A stretch of DNA of 64,000 bases, taken from NCBI RefSeq assembly GCF_002999135.1, contig NZ_CP027229.1:1694001-1758000 (forward strand), in the 5' to 3' direction. This document shows positions 53,683 to 63,865 of this stretch, one piece after another (positions within the stretch are counted from its first letter, which is position 1; each line of letters opens with the position of its first letter). The DNA comes from Capnocytophaga sp. oral taxon 878. Its GTDB lineage: Bacteria; Bacteroidota; Bacteroidia; Flavobacteriales; Flavobacteriaceae. The notes beneath the pieces are model-generated. The model was not told where the DNA came from and searched no databases. It saw only the letters and a list, made by a program, of their open reading frames with translations. A program made the position numbers and the translations under genes.

Positions 53683-54546
53683 ATGAATTTTATTATCTAT
53701 ATTTTATCATATCCGCTTATTTGGTTGCTATCACGTTTGCCTTTTAGGCTGCTGTATGCTGTGTCTGATTTTTTGTACTTCATCCTCTATACCTTACTGA
53801 AATACAGGGTAAAAGTGGTACGCAAAAACCTATATACTGCGTTTCCTTTTAAGTCGGAAGAAGAGCTACTTACTATTGAACGCCATTTTTATCACCATTT
53901 TTGTGACACCCTACTAGAAATGGTAAAATCATACGGAATGAGTGAGAAAGAAATGAAAAAGAGAATGATATTTCCTAATTTGGAAGTATTAAAAAAATAT
54001 GAAGATCAAGAAAGAAATATCATTATTATGTGTAGCCATTATGCTAGTTATGAATGGTTACTATCTTTGGCTTATTACTTAAAACACCAGTCATATGCGC
54101 TGTACACCCCTCTTAGCAATAAGTATTTTGATAAATTTTTACAGAAAGTACGAATGAAACACCACAGCTACCTGCTTTCACGCTACACAGCACAACGTGA
54201 GATGAAAAAGCATAAGGATGAACATAAAGTCTATTCGTATGGCTTTGCTGCAGACCAAGTGCCTAACAACCAGAAAAGCTACCGCCGACCCTTTTTAGGG
54301 CTGAGAGTGCCTGTTTTTACAGGTGCAGAACGCTTAGGCAAAGCCCTAAACACTGTTATTGTATTTGCTAAGATTGAAAAACTAAAACGTGGATACTACC
54401 AAACTACCTTTGAGGTTTTAGCAGAAAATCCTTCTGATTATGTAGATTTCCAAATTACCGATGCTTTCTTTGAACGTGTAAATCAGCAAATATATGACCG
54501 CCCAGAGTACTACCTCTGGACTCATAATCGTTTCAAGCGAATGTAA
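53683..54546 (+). CDS. Lysophospholipid/lipid A acyltransferase (LpxL/HtrB-like)
   Basis: A 287-residue protein with an N-terminal membrane segment. It has the H-x4-E/D motif of the family in MCSHYASYEWLLSLAYYLKH, the downstream FAADQVPN region, LGLRVPVFTGAERLGKAL and the C-terminal RPEYYLWTHNRFKR typical of late acyltransferases. In this phylum such proteins add acyl chains to lipid A or to lipoamino acids; which is unclear. It acts at the inner membrane. Its promoter is directly upstream, and dnaE follows with its own promoter. Confidence 0.87.
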   Translation: MNFIIYILSYPLIWLLSRLPFRLLYAVSDFLYFILYTLLKYRVKVVRKNLYTAFPFKSEEELLTIERHFYHHFCDTLLEMVKSYGMSEKEMKKRMIFPNLEVLKKYEDQERNIIIMCSHYASYEWLLSLAYYLKHQSYALYTPLSNKYFDKFLQKVRMKHHSYLLSRYTAQREMKKHKDEHKVYSYGFAADQVPNNQKSYRRPFLGLRVPVFTGAERLGKALNTVIVFAKIEKLKRGYYQTTFEVLAENPSDYVDFQITDAFFERVNQQIYDRPEYYLWTHNRFKRM

Positions 54547-54556
54547 TTTGACTAAT

Positions 54557-54587
54557 TTGCTTATCTGCTTATTAATTTTTACCTTTG
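54557..54587 (+). promoter_or_regulatory. Promoter for dnaE
   Basis: TTG at 54557-54559, 20-base spacer, TACCTTTG at 54580-54587, 25 bases before the ATG. Confidence 0.7.
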
Positions 54588-54612
54588 TCCCTCCAAATCA
54601 GTTAGATATATA

Positions 54613-57600
54613 ATGTACTTAATATTCGATACCGAAACTACGGGCTTACCCCGTAACTATAATGCCCCTATTAGTGATAGTAATAACTGGCCTCGTGCCG
54701 TACAAATAGCTTGGCAATTACACGACCAATGGGGAGAACTTATTGAACATCAGGATTTTCTTATTGCCCCCGATGGTTTTGACATACCTTATGATGCTGA
54801 AAAAGTACATGGTATTTCTACCCAATTGGCAGAGAAAGAAGGGGTTCCTATTGCTCTAGTATTTAAGGCTTTTAATGAAGCTCTTAGCAAAGCAAAATAT
54901 GTAGTAGGGCAAAATATAGGCTTCGATATTAATATTATGGGGGCAGAATTCTACCGTTATGGGGTAGAAAGCCCCATTACCACTATGCCGGTAATTGATA
55001 CTTGTACCGAAGCTACTGCTAATCTGTGTAAAATAGCAGGAGGACGTGGTGGACGCTACAAACTTCCTACCCTTACTGAACTACACTCTTTCCTCTTTGG
55101 AGTACCTTTTGCTGAAGCCCATAACGCTACTGCCGATGTGGAAGCTACTACCCGCTGCTTCTTTGAATTAATACGCCGTAATGAAGGTTTTAAAGAAGGT
55201 ACATTTGGCTATACTTACATTACAGAATTTCAGGCTCATCACCCTGCGCCTATTGCCCTTATAGGCTTAAAGCACGTGAACCTGAAAGAGGCTTCGGAGG
55301 CTTTGCGCAAAAGCAGTGCTAACAAGCAAACCTATGAACCTCACGCTGATGCTGCCCTTTTGGAGGAGGCTCACTTTGTGCATCTACACAACCATACCCA
55401 GCACTCCATTCTTCAATCTACCACGGGTATTAAAGACCTTATAAAAATTACTGCCAAAGAAAAAATGCCTGCCGTTGCGCTTACCGATAGTGGTAATATG
55501 ATGGCAGCTTTCCACTTCATACAAGCCGTTCAAGCTCATAATAAAGATGCTGAAACTAAAAACAAAGAAGCTGAAGAAAAAGGCGAAACTCCTACTGAAA
55601 CTATTATAAAACCTATCATAGGATGTGAATTCAATATTTGTGAAAATCACTTAGATAAAAGTAGACAAGACAATGGTTATCAAGTAGTAATTTTAGCCAA
55701 GAACAAACAAGGTTATCACAACCTTACTAAAATGGCTTCGATTGCCTCTACTAAGGGTTTTTATTATGTGCCTCGTATTGATAAGGCTGTAGTAGAAGAG
55801 TACAAAGGTGACCTTATAGTGCTATCGGGTGGGATAAATGGTGAAATACCTTCTAAAATACTTAACATAGGAAGTAAACAGGCCGAAGAGGCTTTGCTAT
55901 GGTGGAAAGAACAGTTCGCTGATGATTTTTACTTAGAAGTAATGCGCCACAACCAAGAGGATGAAAACCGTGTGAATGAAACCCTTCTTGAGTTTTCATA
56001 TAAACATAATGTAAAAATTATTGGTACTAACAACACCTTTTACCTACATAAAAATGATGCTCCTGCCCACGATATTCTTCTGTGTGTAAAAGATGGGGAG
56101 AAAAAGAAAACCCCTATAGGGCGAGGACGTGGTTTCCGCTTTGGTATGCCTAATAATGAGTATTACTTTAAAACAGCTGCTGAAATGAAAGCTCTTTTTA
56201 AAGATATACCACAAGCTATTTTAAATATTCAAGAGATTATTGATAAGGTAGAACCTTATGGCTTGGCACGTGATATTCTGTTACCTAAGTTTGATATTCC
56301 TGAAAAGTTTCAGGTTACAGATGACCCTACAGGTAAAAAAGGTGAAAATAACTACCTACGCCATCTTACCTATGAGGGTGCTAAACGCAAATACCCTGAA
56401 ATTACTGAACAGATACGCGAACGTTTGGATTTTGAACTCTCTATTATTGAGAAGACAGGGTACCCAGGTTACTTTCTTATTGTACAAGACTTTATTGCGG
56501 CTGCGCGCCGTATGGGAGTATCGGTGGGGCCTGGAAGGGGATCGGCAGCGGGGTCGGCAGTGGCTTTTTGCTTGGATATTACGAATATGGACCCCATTAA
56601 GTATGACCTACTTTTTGAGCGCTTTCTTAATCCTGACCGTGTATCAATGCCCGATATTGATATAGACTTTGAAGATTCGGGAAGGCAAGATGTTATTAAC
56701 TATGTAATTGATAAATATGGTGAAAGCCAAGTAGCACGTATTATTACATATGGTAAAATGGCTGCTAAATCGGCTATTAAAGATACTGCCCGCGTGCTAG
56801 ATGTACCGCTACAAGAATCGAACCGATTGGCTGCTTTGGTACCTTCTAAACCACCTGGACTTTCACTAAAAGACCTTTTTAACTGGGATGAGAAAAAACT
56901 AAAAGAAAAGGTACGCAGTGAAGAGCTACCTAAGGTAGATGAACTGAAAAACCTTTTGGCTGGTAAAGGTGAAGAAGAAAGTTACTTAACCATTCAGCAG
57001 GCTAATATTATTGAAGGCTCGGTACGTAATACTGGTATTCACGCCTGTGGGGTGATTATTACCCCTGATGATATTACCAATTTTGTACCGGTAGCCTTGG
57101 CTAAGGATTCTGACCTTTTTGTTACTCAGTTTGACAACTCGGTAGTAGAGAGTGCTGGGCTACTAAAGATGGACTTCCTTGGGCTGAGTACCCTCACCCT
57201 TATAAAAGATACTATTGACAATATTAAGCAAACACACGGCATAGAGCTGGATGCTGAGGCTTTCCCGCTTGATGACGTGAAAACTTATGAGCTTTTCCAA
57301 CGTGGTGAAACGGTAGGTATATTCCAATACGAGTCGGCTGGGATGCAGAAGTATATGCGGGAGCTAAAACCTACTGTATTTGCTGACTTAATAGCTATGA
57401 ATGCCCTTTATAGGCCAGGCCCATTGGAGTATATACCGAGCTTTATCAAACGAAAACACGGTATAGAGCCTATAGAATACGACCTGCCGGATATGGAGGA
57501 ATACCTAAAAGAAACATACGGTATTACTGTGTACCAAGAGCAGGTGATGCTACTATCACAAAAGCTTGCAGGATTTACCAAAGGTGAGGCTGACGTATTG

Positions 57601-59073
57601 CGTAAGGCTATGGGTAAAAAACAAATAGCTGTACTAGCCAAGATGAAGCCTAAGTTTATAACCCAAGCATCGGAAAAGGGACACAACGCACAGAAACTGG
57701 AAAAGATATGGGCTGACTGGGAGAAATTTGCTGCTTATGCTTTTAATAAATCGCACTCGACCTGCTATGCGTGGGTGGGATACCAAACGGCTTACTTGAA
57801 AGCTAACTACCCCGCTGAGTATATGGCTGCTGTACTTTCTAACAATATGGGAGATATCAAAACTATTACGTTCTTCCTTGAAGAGTGTAACCGTATGGGT
57901 ATAAAGGTACTAAGCCCTGATGTGAATGAGTCGTTTTATAAATTCACGGTAAATAAGGATGGTAATATTCGGTTTGGTATGGGGGCTGTAAAGGGTGTAG
58001 GTAAGGCTGCTGTAGATACTATTGTAGAGCAGCGAAAGGAACGCCCTTACATCTCTATTTTTGATTTGGCTAAGCGTGTAGATTACAGAAATATTAACAA
58101 GAAAGCTTTTGAGAGTATTGCCTTGGCTGGAGGGTTTGACTCTTTTGGCAATGTACACCGTGCGCAGTACTTCCACGCTGAAGCTGATGGTATTCCTTTT
58201 TTAGAAAAAGCTGTACGTTTTGGCAATAAATATCAAGAGAGTAAGAACTCTGCCCAAATGAGCCTTTTTGGTGAAGAGAGTGAAGTTACTATACCGGAAC
58301 CTACTGTACCTAAGTGCGAGGAATGGGGTAACTTAGAGCAGCTACGCCGTGAGAAGGAAGTGGTGGGCATCTATATTTCGGGACACCCTTTGGATGATTT
58401 CAAACATGAAATACATCATTTTTGCAATAGTTCGTTATCACAATTACAGGACTTGCAACCCCTTGTGAACAGAGAGATTACTGTAGCTGGTATGGTGACT
58501 GATGTGCAGCACCGCACTAGCAAGAATGGCAAACCGTTTGGGTTCTTGACCTTGGAAGACTATGATAGCTCATACGAGTTTCGCCTTTTTGGGGATGATT
58601 ATCTGAAGTTCCAGATGTATATGGTTCCGGGGGCATTTTTGTATATAAAATTCAAGGTGGTAGAAGGTTTCCGCAATAAGGAGACTAATGCCTTGGGAGA
58701 GCCTCGTATGCAGTTTGTGCAAATGGCGCAGCTACAAGATGTGATGAAATCTTTGGCTAAAAAGCTTACTTTGCATTTTGATATAGAAGAAATTGCTCCT
58801 AACTTAATAGAGAAGTACAAGACTGTGGTTGAGAAACACAAAGGAGAATTGCCTATTTACTTTGTAGTACACCATAACAAAGAGAATATTCATCTTAATA
58901 TGGAGAATAACGCTTTGAAAGTAGCTATTGACAAGGAGTTTTTGGATGATTTAGAGCGCTTGGAAGCGCAATATAACCTTAATGACTTACGTGTAGAGAA
59001 GATTGGCAAAAAGGCTAATGAAACCCAAGAGGAAGAGGAGGTTGTATTAGAGGAGTTAGGACTTTCGGATTAA
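54613..59073 (+). CDS. dnaE: DNA polymerase III alpha subunit with N-terminal DnaQ-like exonuclease
   Basis: The 1486-residue replicative polymerase. It opens with a DEDD-type exonuclease (FDTETTGLPR, Asp6/Glu8; later GQNIGFDINIM and HNATADVEATTR) over about 190 residues, then a PHP domain (VHLHNHTQHS, 256-265), the palm with PDIDIDFEDSGRQ (Asp681 and Asp683 as candidate catalytic pair), and GPGRGSAAGSAVAF before it. A helix-hairpin-helix region and a C-terminal OB fold follow (ITVAGMVTDVQHRTSKNGKP). Fusion of proofreading to DnaE is a known Bacteroidota arrangement, so no separate epsilon subunit is strictly needed. Strong terminator downstream. Confidence 0.96.
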   Translation: MYLIFDTETTGLPRNYNAPISDSNNWPRAVQIAWQLHDQWGELIEHQDFLIAPDGFDIPYDAEKVHGISTQLAEKEGVPIALVFKAFNEALSKAKYVVGQNIGFDINIMGAEFYRYGVESPITTMPVIDTCTEATANLCKIAGGRGGRYKLPTLTELHSFLFGVPFAEAHNATADVEATTRCFFELIRRNEGFKEGTFGYTYITEFQAHHPAPIALIGLKHVNLKEASEALRKSSANKQTYEPHADAALLEEAHFVHLHNHTQHSILQSTTGIKDLIKITAKEKMPAVALTDSGNMMAAFHFIQAVQAHNKDAETKNKEAEEKGETPTETIIKPIIGCEFNICENHLDKSRQDNGYQVVILAKNKQGYHNLTKMASIASTKGFYYVPRIDKAVVEEYKGDLIVLSGGINGEIPSKILNIGSKQAEEALLWWKEQFADDFYLEVMRHNQEDENRVNETLLEFSYKHNVKIIGTNNTFYLHKNDAPAHDILLCVKDGEKKKTPIGRGRGFRFGMPNNEYYFKTAAEMKALFKDIPQAILNIQEIIDKVEPYGLARDILLPKFDIPEKFQVTDDPTGKKGENNYLRHLTYEGAKRKYPEITEQIRERLDFELSIIEKTGYPGYFLIVQDFIAAARRMGVSVGPGRGSAAGSAVAFCLDITNMDPIKYDLLFERFLNPDRVSMPDIDIDFEDSGRQDVINYVIDKYGESQVARIITYGKMAAKSAIKDTARVLDVPLQESNRLAALVPSKPPGLSLKDLFNWDEKKLKEKVRSEELPKVDELKNLLAGKGEEESYLTIQQANIIEGSVRNTGIHACGVIITPDDITNFVPVALAKDSDLFVTQFDNSVVESAGLLKMDFLGLSTLTLIKDTIDNIKQTHGIELDAEAFPLDDVKTYELFQRGETVGIFQYESAGMQKYMRELKPTVFADLIAMNALYRPGPLEYIPSFIKRKHGIEPIEYDLPDMEEYLKETYGITVYQEQVMLLSQKLAGFTKGEADVLRKAMGKKQIAVLAKMKPKFITQASEKGHNAQKLEKIWADWEKFAAYAFNKSHSTCYAWVGYQTAYLKANYPAEYMAAVLSNNMGDIKTITFFLEECNRMGIKVLSPDVNESFYKFTVNKDGNIRFGMGAVKGVGKAAVDTIVEQRKERPYISIFDLAKRVDYRNINKKAFESIALAGGFDSFGNVHRAQYFHAEADGIPFLEKAVRFGNKYQESKNSAQMSLFGEESEVTIPEPTVPKCEEWGNLEQLRREKEVVGIYISGHPLDDFKHEIHHFCNSSLSQLQDLQPLVNREITVAGMVTDVQHRTSKNGKPFGFLTLEDYDSSYEFRLFGDDYLKFQMYMVPGAFLYIKFKVVEGFRNKETNALGEPRMQFVQMAQLQDVMKSLAKKLTLHFDIEEIAPNLIEKYKTVVEKHKGELPIYFVVHHNKENIHLNMENNALKVAIDKEFLDDLERLEAQYNLNDLRVEKIGKKANETQEEEEVVLEELGLSD

Positions 59074-59114
59074 GGAGTTTTTTAGTAGATTTATTTTTGC
59101 TAACAGGAGATAAG

Positions 59115-59147
59115 AAGAGCTACCCTATTGGGGGTAGCTCTTTTTTT
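59115..59147. terminator. Terminator after dnaE (probably bidirectional)
   Basis: GAGCTACCC (59117-59125) and GGGTAGCTC (59132-59140) with T7 following; an A-rich flank on the other side could serve the converging gene at 59156. Confidence 0.88.
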
Positions 59148-59155
59148 GTGTTGTG

Positions 59156-59569
59156 CTAATTGGTTATGTAGTTGATGGTGTAGGTGAAGCTTATTTGGAT
59201 GGGTTTGTCGTTTTGGTCTTTGGCGGGATTTAGTTTGGGTATGGTTTGGAAGAGTTTGCGGGCATCATTCTCTAAAGTGGAATGGGGGGCTGTTACTGTT
59301 TCTAAGATTAACTCGCCTTGGGTATTGACGTTGAATTTTGTAACTATGACACCTTGATGTTTGTTCTTCTTGGACTCGGTAAAGGCGTCGGGGTGCTTGC
59401 TTACCCATCTGTCTAAAAAGGTTTTGATGTTTATGGTTACTTCTTCCTTTTTGTTATCGTCGTAATAGGTGAAGGTGGGCATTTCTTTGACTATTACATC
59501 GGTGTATTGGGTGTAACCTTTTGGCAAATACAGGAAAAGTAGGGCGAAAAATAAAAAATAATGCTTCAT
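59156..59569 (-). CDS. Secreted TonB_C-like domain protein
   Basis: A 137-residue protein with a signal peptide (MKHYFLFFALLFLYLPKGYT, then QYT). The rest resembles the C-terminal domain of TonB-type energy transducers as found in many small Bacteroidota proteins: GVIVTKFNVNTQGELILETV, STLENDARKLFQTIPKLNPA and IQISFTYTINY. There is no membrane anchor or Pro-rich linker, so it cannot work as a normal TonB; it may bind a receptor or be structural. It converges on dnaE and shares the hairpin there. Own promoter at 59632-59661. Confidence 0.75.
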   Translation of the reverse strand: MKHYFLFFALLFLYLPKGYTQYTDVIVKEMPTFTYYDDNKKEEVTINIKTFLDRWVSKHPDAFTESKKNKHQGVIVTKFNVNTQGELILETVTAPHSTLENDARKLFQTIPKLNPAKDQNDKPIQISFTYTINYITN

Positions 59570-59631
59570 ATTTTGTTGTTACTTGATGTTTTTAGGGATT
59601 TATGAATAGTTATGTGTGTTACATCGGTAGG

Positions 59632-59661
59632 CAAAATTACTATTTTTTCTTTTTTGTGCAA
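59632..59661 (-). promoter_or_regulatory. Promoter for the TonB_C-like gene
   Basis: Minus strand: TTG at 59661-59659, 19-base spacer, TAATTTTG at 59639-59632. Confidence 0.65.
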
Positions 59662-59757
59662 GTTTTTTTGTGAAGGAGATTGGTTTTGGAGGGATTTTGG
59701 GTTGGGAGCTGATGTGGTGATTTTATGACTTACTTGGCTGGAATGACTGAAGAACTA

Positions 59758-59800
59758 TCCTTCGTTTATAGTTCGTTTATCCTTCGTTATTCGTTCGTTC
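59758..59800 (+). repeat. 43-bp dispersed intergenic repeat, copy E
   Basis: Identical to copy D over 43 bases. Upstream of and co-oriented with carA. Confidence 0.85.
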
Positions 59801-59895
59801 ATCTTAGGGGGGTGCTTTGGGGGGCTTATTAGGATGGGTGGTTATGATTGGTGGGTGGGTGGATTGGTTGCTTAATTATCTTTGGGTGAATGTGT

Positions 59896-59939
59896 GGGGT
59901 GGAGGGGGTGTGGGGGTGTTTTTGTGGGTGGGATTGGGG
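59896..59939 (+). promoter_or_regulatory. G-rich tract with G-quadruplex-like spacing upstream of carA
   Basis: Runs of 4, 5, 5, 3, 3 and 4 guanines separated by 1-9 bases on the coding strand, ending 26 bases before the -33 element of carA. The pattern meets a simple four-run G-quadruplex rule. Regulatory role is speculative. Confidence 0.4.
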
Positions 59940-59964
59940 TTCGGAAAAAAATAATGATTAATCA

Positions 59965-59994
59965 TTGTGCTTTAAAAAATATTTTGTACTTTTG
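59965..59994 (+). promoter_or_regulatory. Promoter for carA
   Basis: TTG at 59965-59967, 19-base spacer, TACTTTTG at 59987-59994, 22 bases before the ATG at 60017. Confidence 0.72.
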
Positions 59995-60016
59995 CGGCAA
60001 ATTAAAGGATAGCACA

Positions 60017-61120
60017 ATGAAGTATCAACAAAAGAAAAAAGCGGTATTGCTGCTTGCTGATGGGACTGCCTTTTGGGGTAAAAGTGTTGGCATTCAAGGT
60101 ACTGCTTTTGGAGAAGTGTGTTTTAATACCGGTATGACTGGTTACCAAGAGATATTTACCGACCCTTCATACTTTGGTCAGATTATGGTTACAACGAATG
60201 CTCATATTGGTAATTATGGGATTAGTGAGGACGATTATGAGTCGGGTGGCATAAAAATTGCTGGTTTGGTATGCAGGAATTTTAGTTATGATGCTTCGCG
60301 GGCGAGGGCTACTGAAACGCTTGAGTCTTTTTTGAGCAGCAACCATTTGGTAGCTATTTGCGAGGTTGATACGCGTGCTTTGGTGAGTTACATACGTGAT
60401 AATGGCAGTATGAATGCTGTTATTTCGACCGAAACTGATGATTTGGAGGTCCTTAAAAAGAAGTTGAGTGAGGTACCTAATATGAAAGGTTTGGAATTGG
60501 CATCGCGTGTGTCGGTTACAGAACCTTATTTTTTTGGCAATCCGGAAGCTAAGTATAAAGTGGCTGCGCTTGATTTTGGTATTAAGCGGAACATTTTGCG
60601 GAATATGGCTGACAGGGATATGTACATAAAGGTTTTCCCTTATAATACGCCTTTGGCTGAGCTTAAAGCGTGGAATCCTGATGGGTATTTTCTATCAAAC
60701 GGGCCTGGAGACCCTGAGCCTCTTACTGAGGTGATTGCGCAGGTAAAACAGATGATTGAGGAGGATTTGCCTATATTTGGTATTTGCTTGGGGCATCAGA
60801 TTATTGCGCTGGCTAATGGTATTAGTACTTATAAGATGCATAATGGGCATCGTGGGATTAATCACCCTGTGAAGAACTTACTTACGGGCAAGGATGAGAT
60901 TACATCACAAAACCATGGTTTTGCGGTGAACAGAGCTGAGGCTGAGGCTAATGCTAATGTGGAGATTACTCATACACACCTGAATGACAATACTGTTATG
61001 GGATTGCGCATTAAAGGGAAGAAGTGTTTTAGCGTGCAATATCACCCTGAAGCAGGACCTGGACCTAATGATGCTACTTATTTGTTTGATGATTTTGTAA
61101 AGCTAATGGCTAAAAAATAA
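60017..61120 (+). CDS. carA: Carbamoyl-phosphate synthase small subunit
   Basis: The glutamine-hydrolysing subunit (367 residues) that feeds ammonia to CarB for arginine and pyrimidine synthesis. The N-terminal CPSase domain shows FGEVCFNTGMTGYQEIFTDP; the GATase domain has FGICLGHQIIAL (nucleophile Cys257) and the catalytic His/Glu in VQYHPEAGPGPND. I start at 60017 (MKYQQKKKAV) because the 45-codon extension runs through promoter and G-rich DNA. carB is not in view. The DinB-like gene starts one base after its stop. Confidence 0.96.
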   Translation: MKYQQKKKAVLLLADGTAFWGKSVGIQGTAFGEVCFNTGMTGYQEIFTDPSYFGQIMVTTNAHIGNYGISEDDYESGGIKIAGLVCRNFSYDASRARATETLESFLSSNHLVAICEVDTRALVSYIRDNGSMNAVISTETDDLEVLKKKLSEVPNMKGLELASRVSVTEPYFFGNPEAKYKVAALDFGIKRNILRNMADRDMYIKVFPYNTPLAELKAWNPDGYFLSNGPGDPEPLTEVIAQVKQMIEEDLPIFGICLGHQIIALANGISTYKMHNGHRGINHPVKNLLTGKDEITSQNHGFAVNRAEAEANANVEITHTHLNDNTVMGLRIKGKKCFSVQYHPEAGPGPNDATYLFDDFVKLMAKK

Positions 61121-61121
61121 T

Positions 61122-61595
61122 ATGAAAGAATTACTAACACAAGAGGGACTGCTTACGAGCTTAAAAGATGCACGTGCCCTCACCCGCAAGGTGATTGAGG
61201 CTTTCCCTGAGAAAGATCTTTTTGAGTTCAGTGTAGCTAACTTGCGTCCGTTTTCACAAATGGTAGAAGAGTTTTTGATGATTACTAATTATATTTTCAG
61301 AGAAACGCTTCACGAAAAACATACCTCTTTTTACACTGAGGGACAGTTCCCAACTAGCAAAAAAGAAGTGTTGGCTTTGTGGGACAAGGTTACTAAAATC
61401 ATAGATCGGGAATGGAAAGAAGTGGGTGATTATAGCCAATCGCTTACTATTTATCAAATGACTTTTAGTTTTGTGCAATGGATATTATACGCTATTGAAA
61501 ACGAGAGTCACCATCGCGGACAAGGTTATACTTATCTGCGTGCTTTGGGTATTGAACCGCCTTTCTTTTGGGGGAGGGAGAGTTTTAACAAGTAA
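61122..61595 (+). CDS. DinB-like four-helix protein
   Basis: A 157-residue protein of the DinB/YfiT-like metal-binding superfamily: a His pattern ending in ENESHHRGQGYTYLRALGIE then PPFFW is typical of this fold. In characterised relatives three histidines bind a divalent metal in thiol-S-transferases or hydrolases; a first His near residue 55 is not obvious here. It starts one base after carA and is probably expressed with it. Substrate unknown. Confidence 0.8.
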   Translation: MKELLTQEGLLTSLKDARALTRKVIEAFPEKDLFEFSVANLRPFSQMVEEFLMITNYIFRETLHEKHTSFYTEGQFPTSKKEVLALWDKVTKIIDREWKEVGDYSQSLTIYQMTFSFVQWILYAIENESHHRGQGYTYLRALGIEPPFFWGRESFNK

Positions 61596-61613
61596 TAATT
61601 AACACGTAAATAA

Positions 61614-62924
<1,311 letters not shown>

Positions 62925-62940
62925 TATTTTAGATTTGATT

Positions 62941-62977
62941 AAGGGTGTTCGGGGTTACACCTGAACACTCTTTTTTT
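62941..62977 (+). terminator. Terminator after eno
   Basis: AAGGGTGTTC and GAACACTCTT pair (one G-T wobble) with a nested GGT/ACC pairing inside the loop, followed by T7. Confidence 0.85.
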
Positions 62978-62989
62978 ACCTTAAAAAGA

Positions 62990-63763
62990 ATGAAAAATAT
63001 GATGAAGAAGATATTATGGTTTTGTATGCTCTTGTGTATAAGTACTCTTGCTGCTCAGGAAACAGAGTTGCATGGGCATGTTTATAGTGTGCAAGACAAC
63101 AAGCCTATGATGAATGTACATATCCTAAACTTGAACAAAGTAAAAGGAACTACAAGTAACGTGAGGGGTGACTTTACCATTAAGGCAAGTGCCAACGATA
63201 CTCTTTATATTTCTTTTTTAGGGTACAAATCGACTAAAATAGCTGTTACTAATGATATGCTTAAGTTCCAAGGCTTGAAAATAGGTATGACTGAGCTTGC
63301 TTATGCCTTAGAGGAGGTTGTGGTACGCCCCTATAAGCTTACTGGATACTTAGATATTGATGCTAAAAATGCTCCTATTAACGATAATAACCATATACGC
63401 TACAGTGTTTCGGGCTTAGAAATAGGTTACGAAAGTAGGGCTAGTGCTAGTGCTGTAGGGCGCGTGCTAAGTGCTGTTATGAACCCTGCAGACTTGCTAA
63501 GTAGGCAGTTTAGTAAAAAAGGGAAGGAAATGCGTAAACTGCGAGACATAAAAAAAGATAATGAACTTAGCGACTTACTATCAACACGTTATGACCGAGA
63601 AACTTTGCTAGAATTACTACAAATAGACCGTAATGAATTGGAAGAAATAATACGCTCATGCAATTATTCTAATGATTTTATAATGACTGCAAATGACCTG
63701 CAAGTGCTGGAAGCTATCAGTCAGTGTTATGAAGAATATAGGGTATTGCATAAGAAAAAGTAA
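62990..63763 (+). CDS. Secreted CarboxypepD_reg-like protein
   Basis: A 257-residue exported protein from the ATG at 62990; ATGs at 62999 or 63002 are also possible, and the last gives the cleanest signal peptide (MKKILWFCMLLCISTLAAQ). A longer frame from 62945 would run through the eno terminator and is rejected. It has a CarboxypepD_reg-like domain (ELHGHVYSVQDNKPMMNVHI, VRGDFTIKASANDTLYISFL, GYKSTKI), then ALEEVVVRPYKLTGYLDIDA, a typical exit from this domain, and a helical C-terminus (ETLLELLQIDRNELEEIIRS). No barrel. Common type in Flavobacteriia; function unknown. Confidence 0.78.
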   Translation: MKNMMKKILWFCMLLCISTLAAQETELHGHVYSVQDNKPMMNVHILNLNKVKGTTSNVRGDFTIKASANDTLYISFLGYKSTKIAVTNDMLKFQGLKIGMTELAYALEEVVVRPYKLTGYLDIDAKNAPINDNNHIRYSVSGLEIGYESRASASAVGRVLSAVMNPADLLSRQFSKKGKEMRKLRDIKKDNELSDLLSTRYDRETLLELLQIDRNELEEIIRSCNYSNDFIMTANDLQVLEAISQCYEEYRVLHKKK

Positions 63764-63771
63764 AAAATATT

Positions 63772-63801
63772 TTGTGGTTCAAAAAAAAAGATGTAATTTT
63801 G
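63772..63801 (+). promoter_or_regulatory. Promoter for rpmH
   Basis: TTG at 63772-63774, 19-base spacer, TAATTTTG at 63794-63801, 64 bases before the ATG. Confidence 0.72.
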
Positions 63802-63865
63802 CAGCCGCTATTAGATAAATAGAGAGAATTAGTCATTTTAATAAGATTTTAAACGATTACAAGCA

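Larger units (their letters stand above)
59570..59964. other. Divergent intergenic region with repeat copy E and a G-rich tract
   Basis: Contains the 59156 promoter, repeat E, and from about 59820 strongly G-rich sequence leading up to the carA promoter. An ORF through the G-rich part (reading into carA) is an artefact of composition. Confidence 0.6.

Noticed and set aside
59882..60016. 45-codon N-terminal extension of carA
   Set aside because: It runs through the G-rich tract and the carA promoter, and has no similarity to CarA; the ATG at 60017 fits the family.
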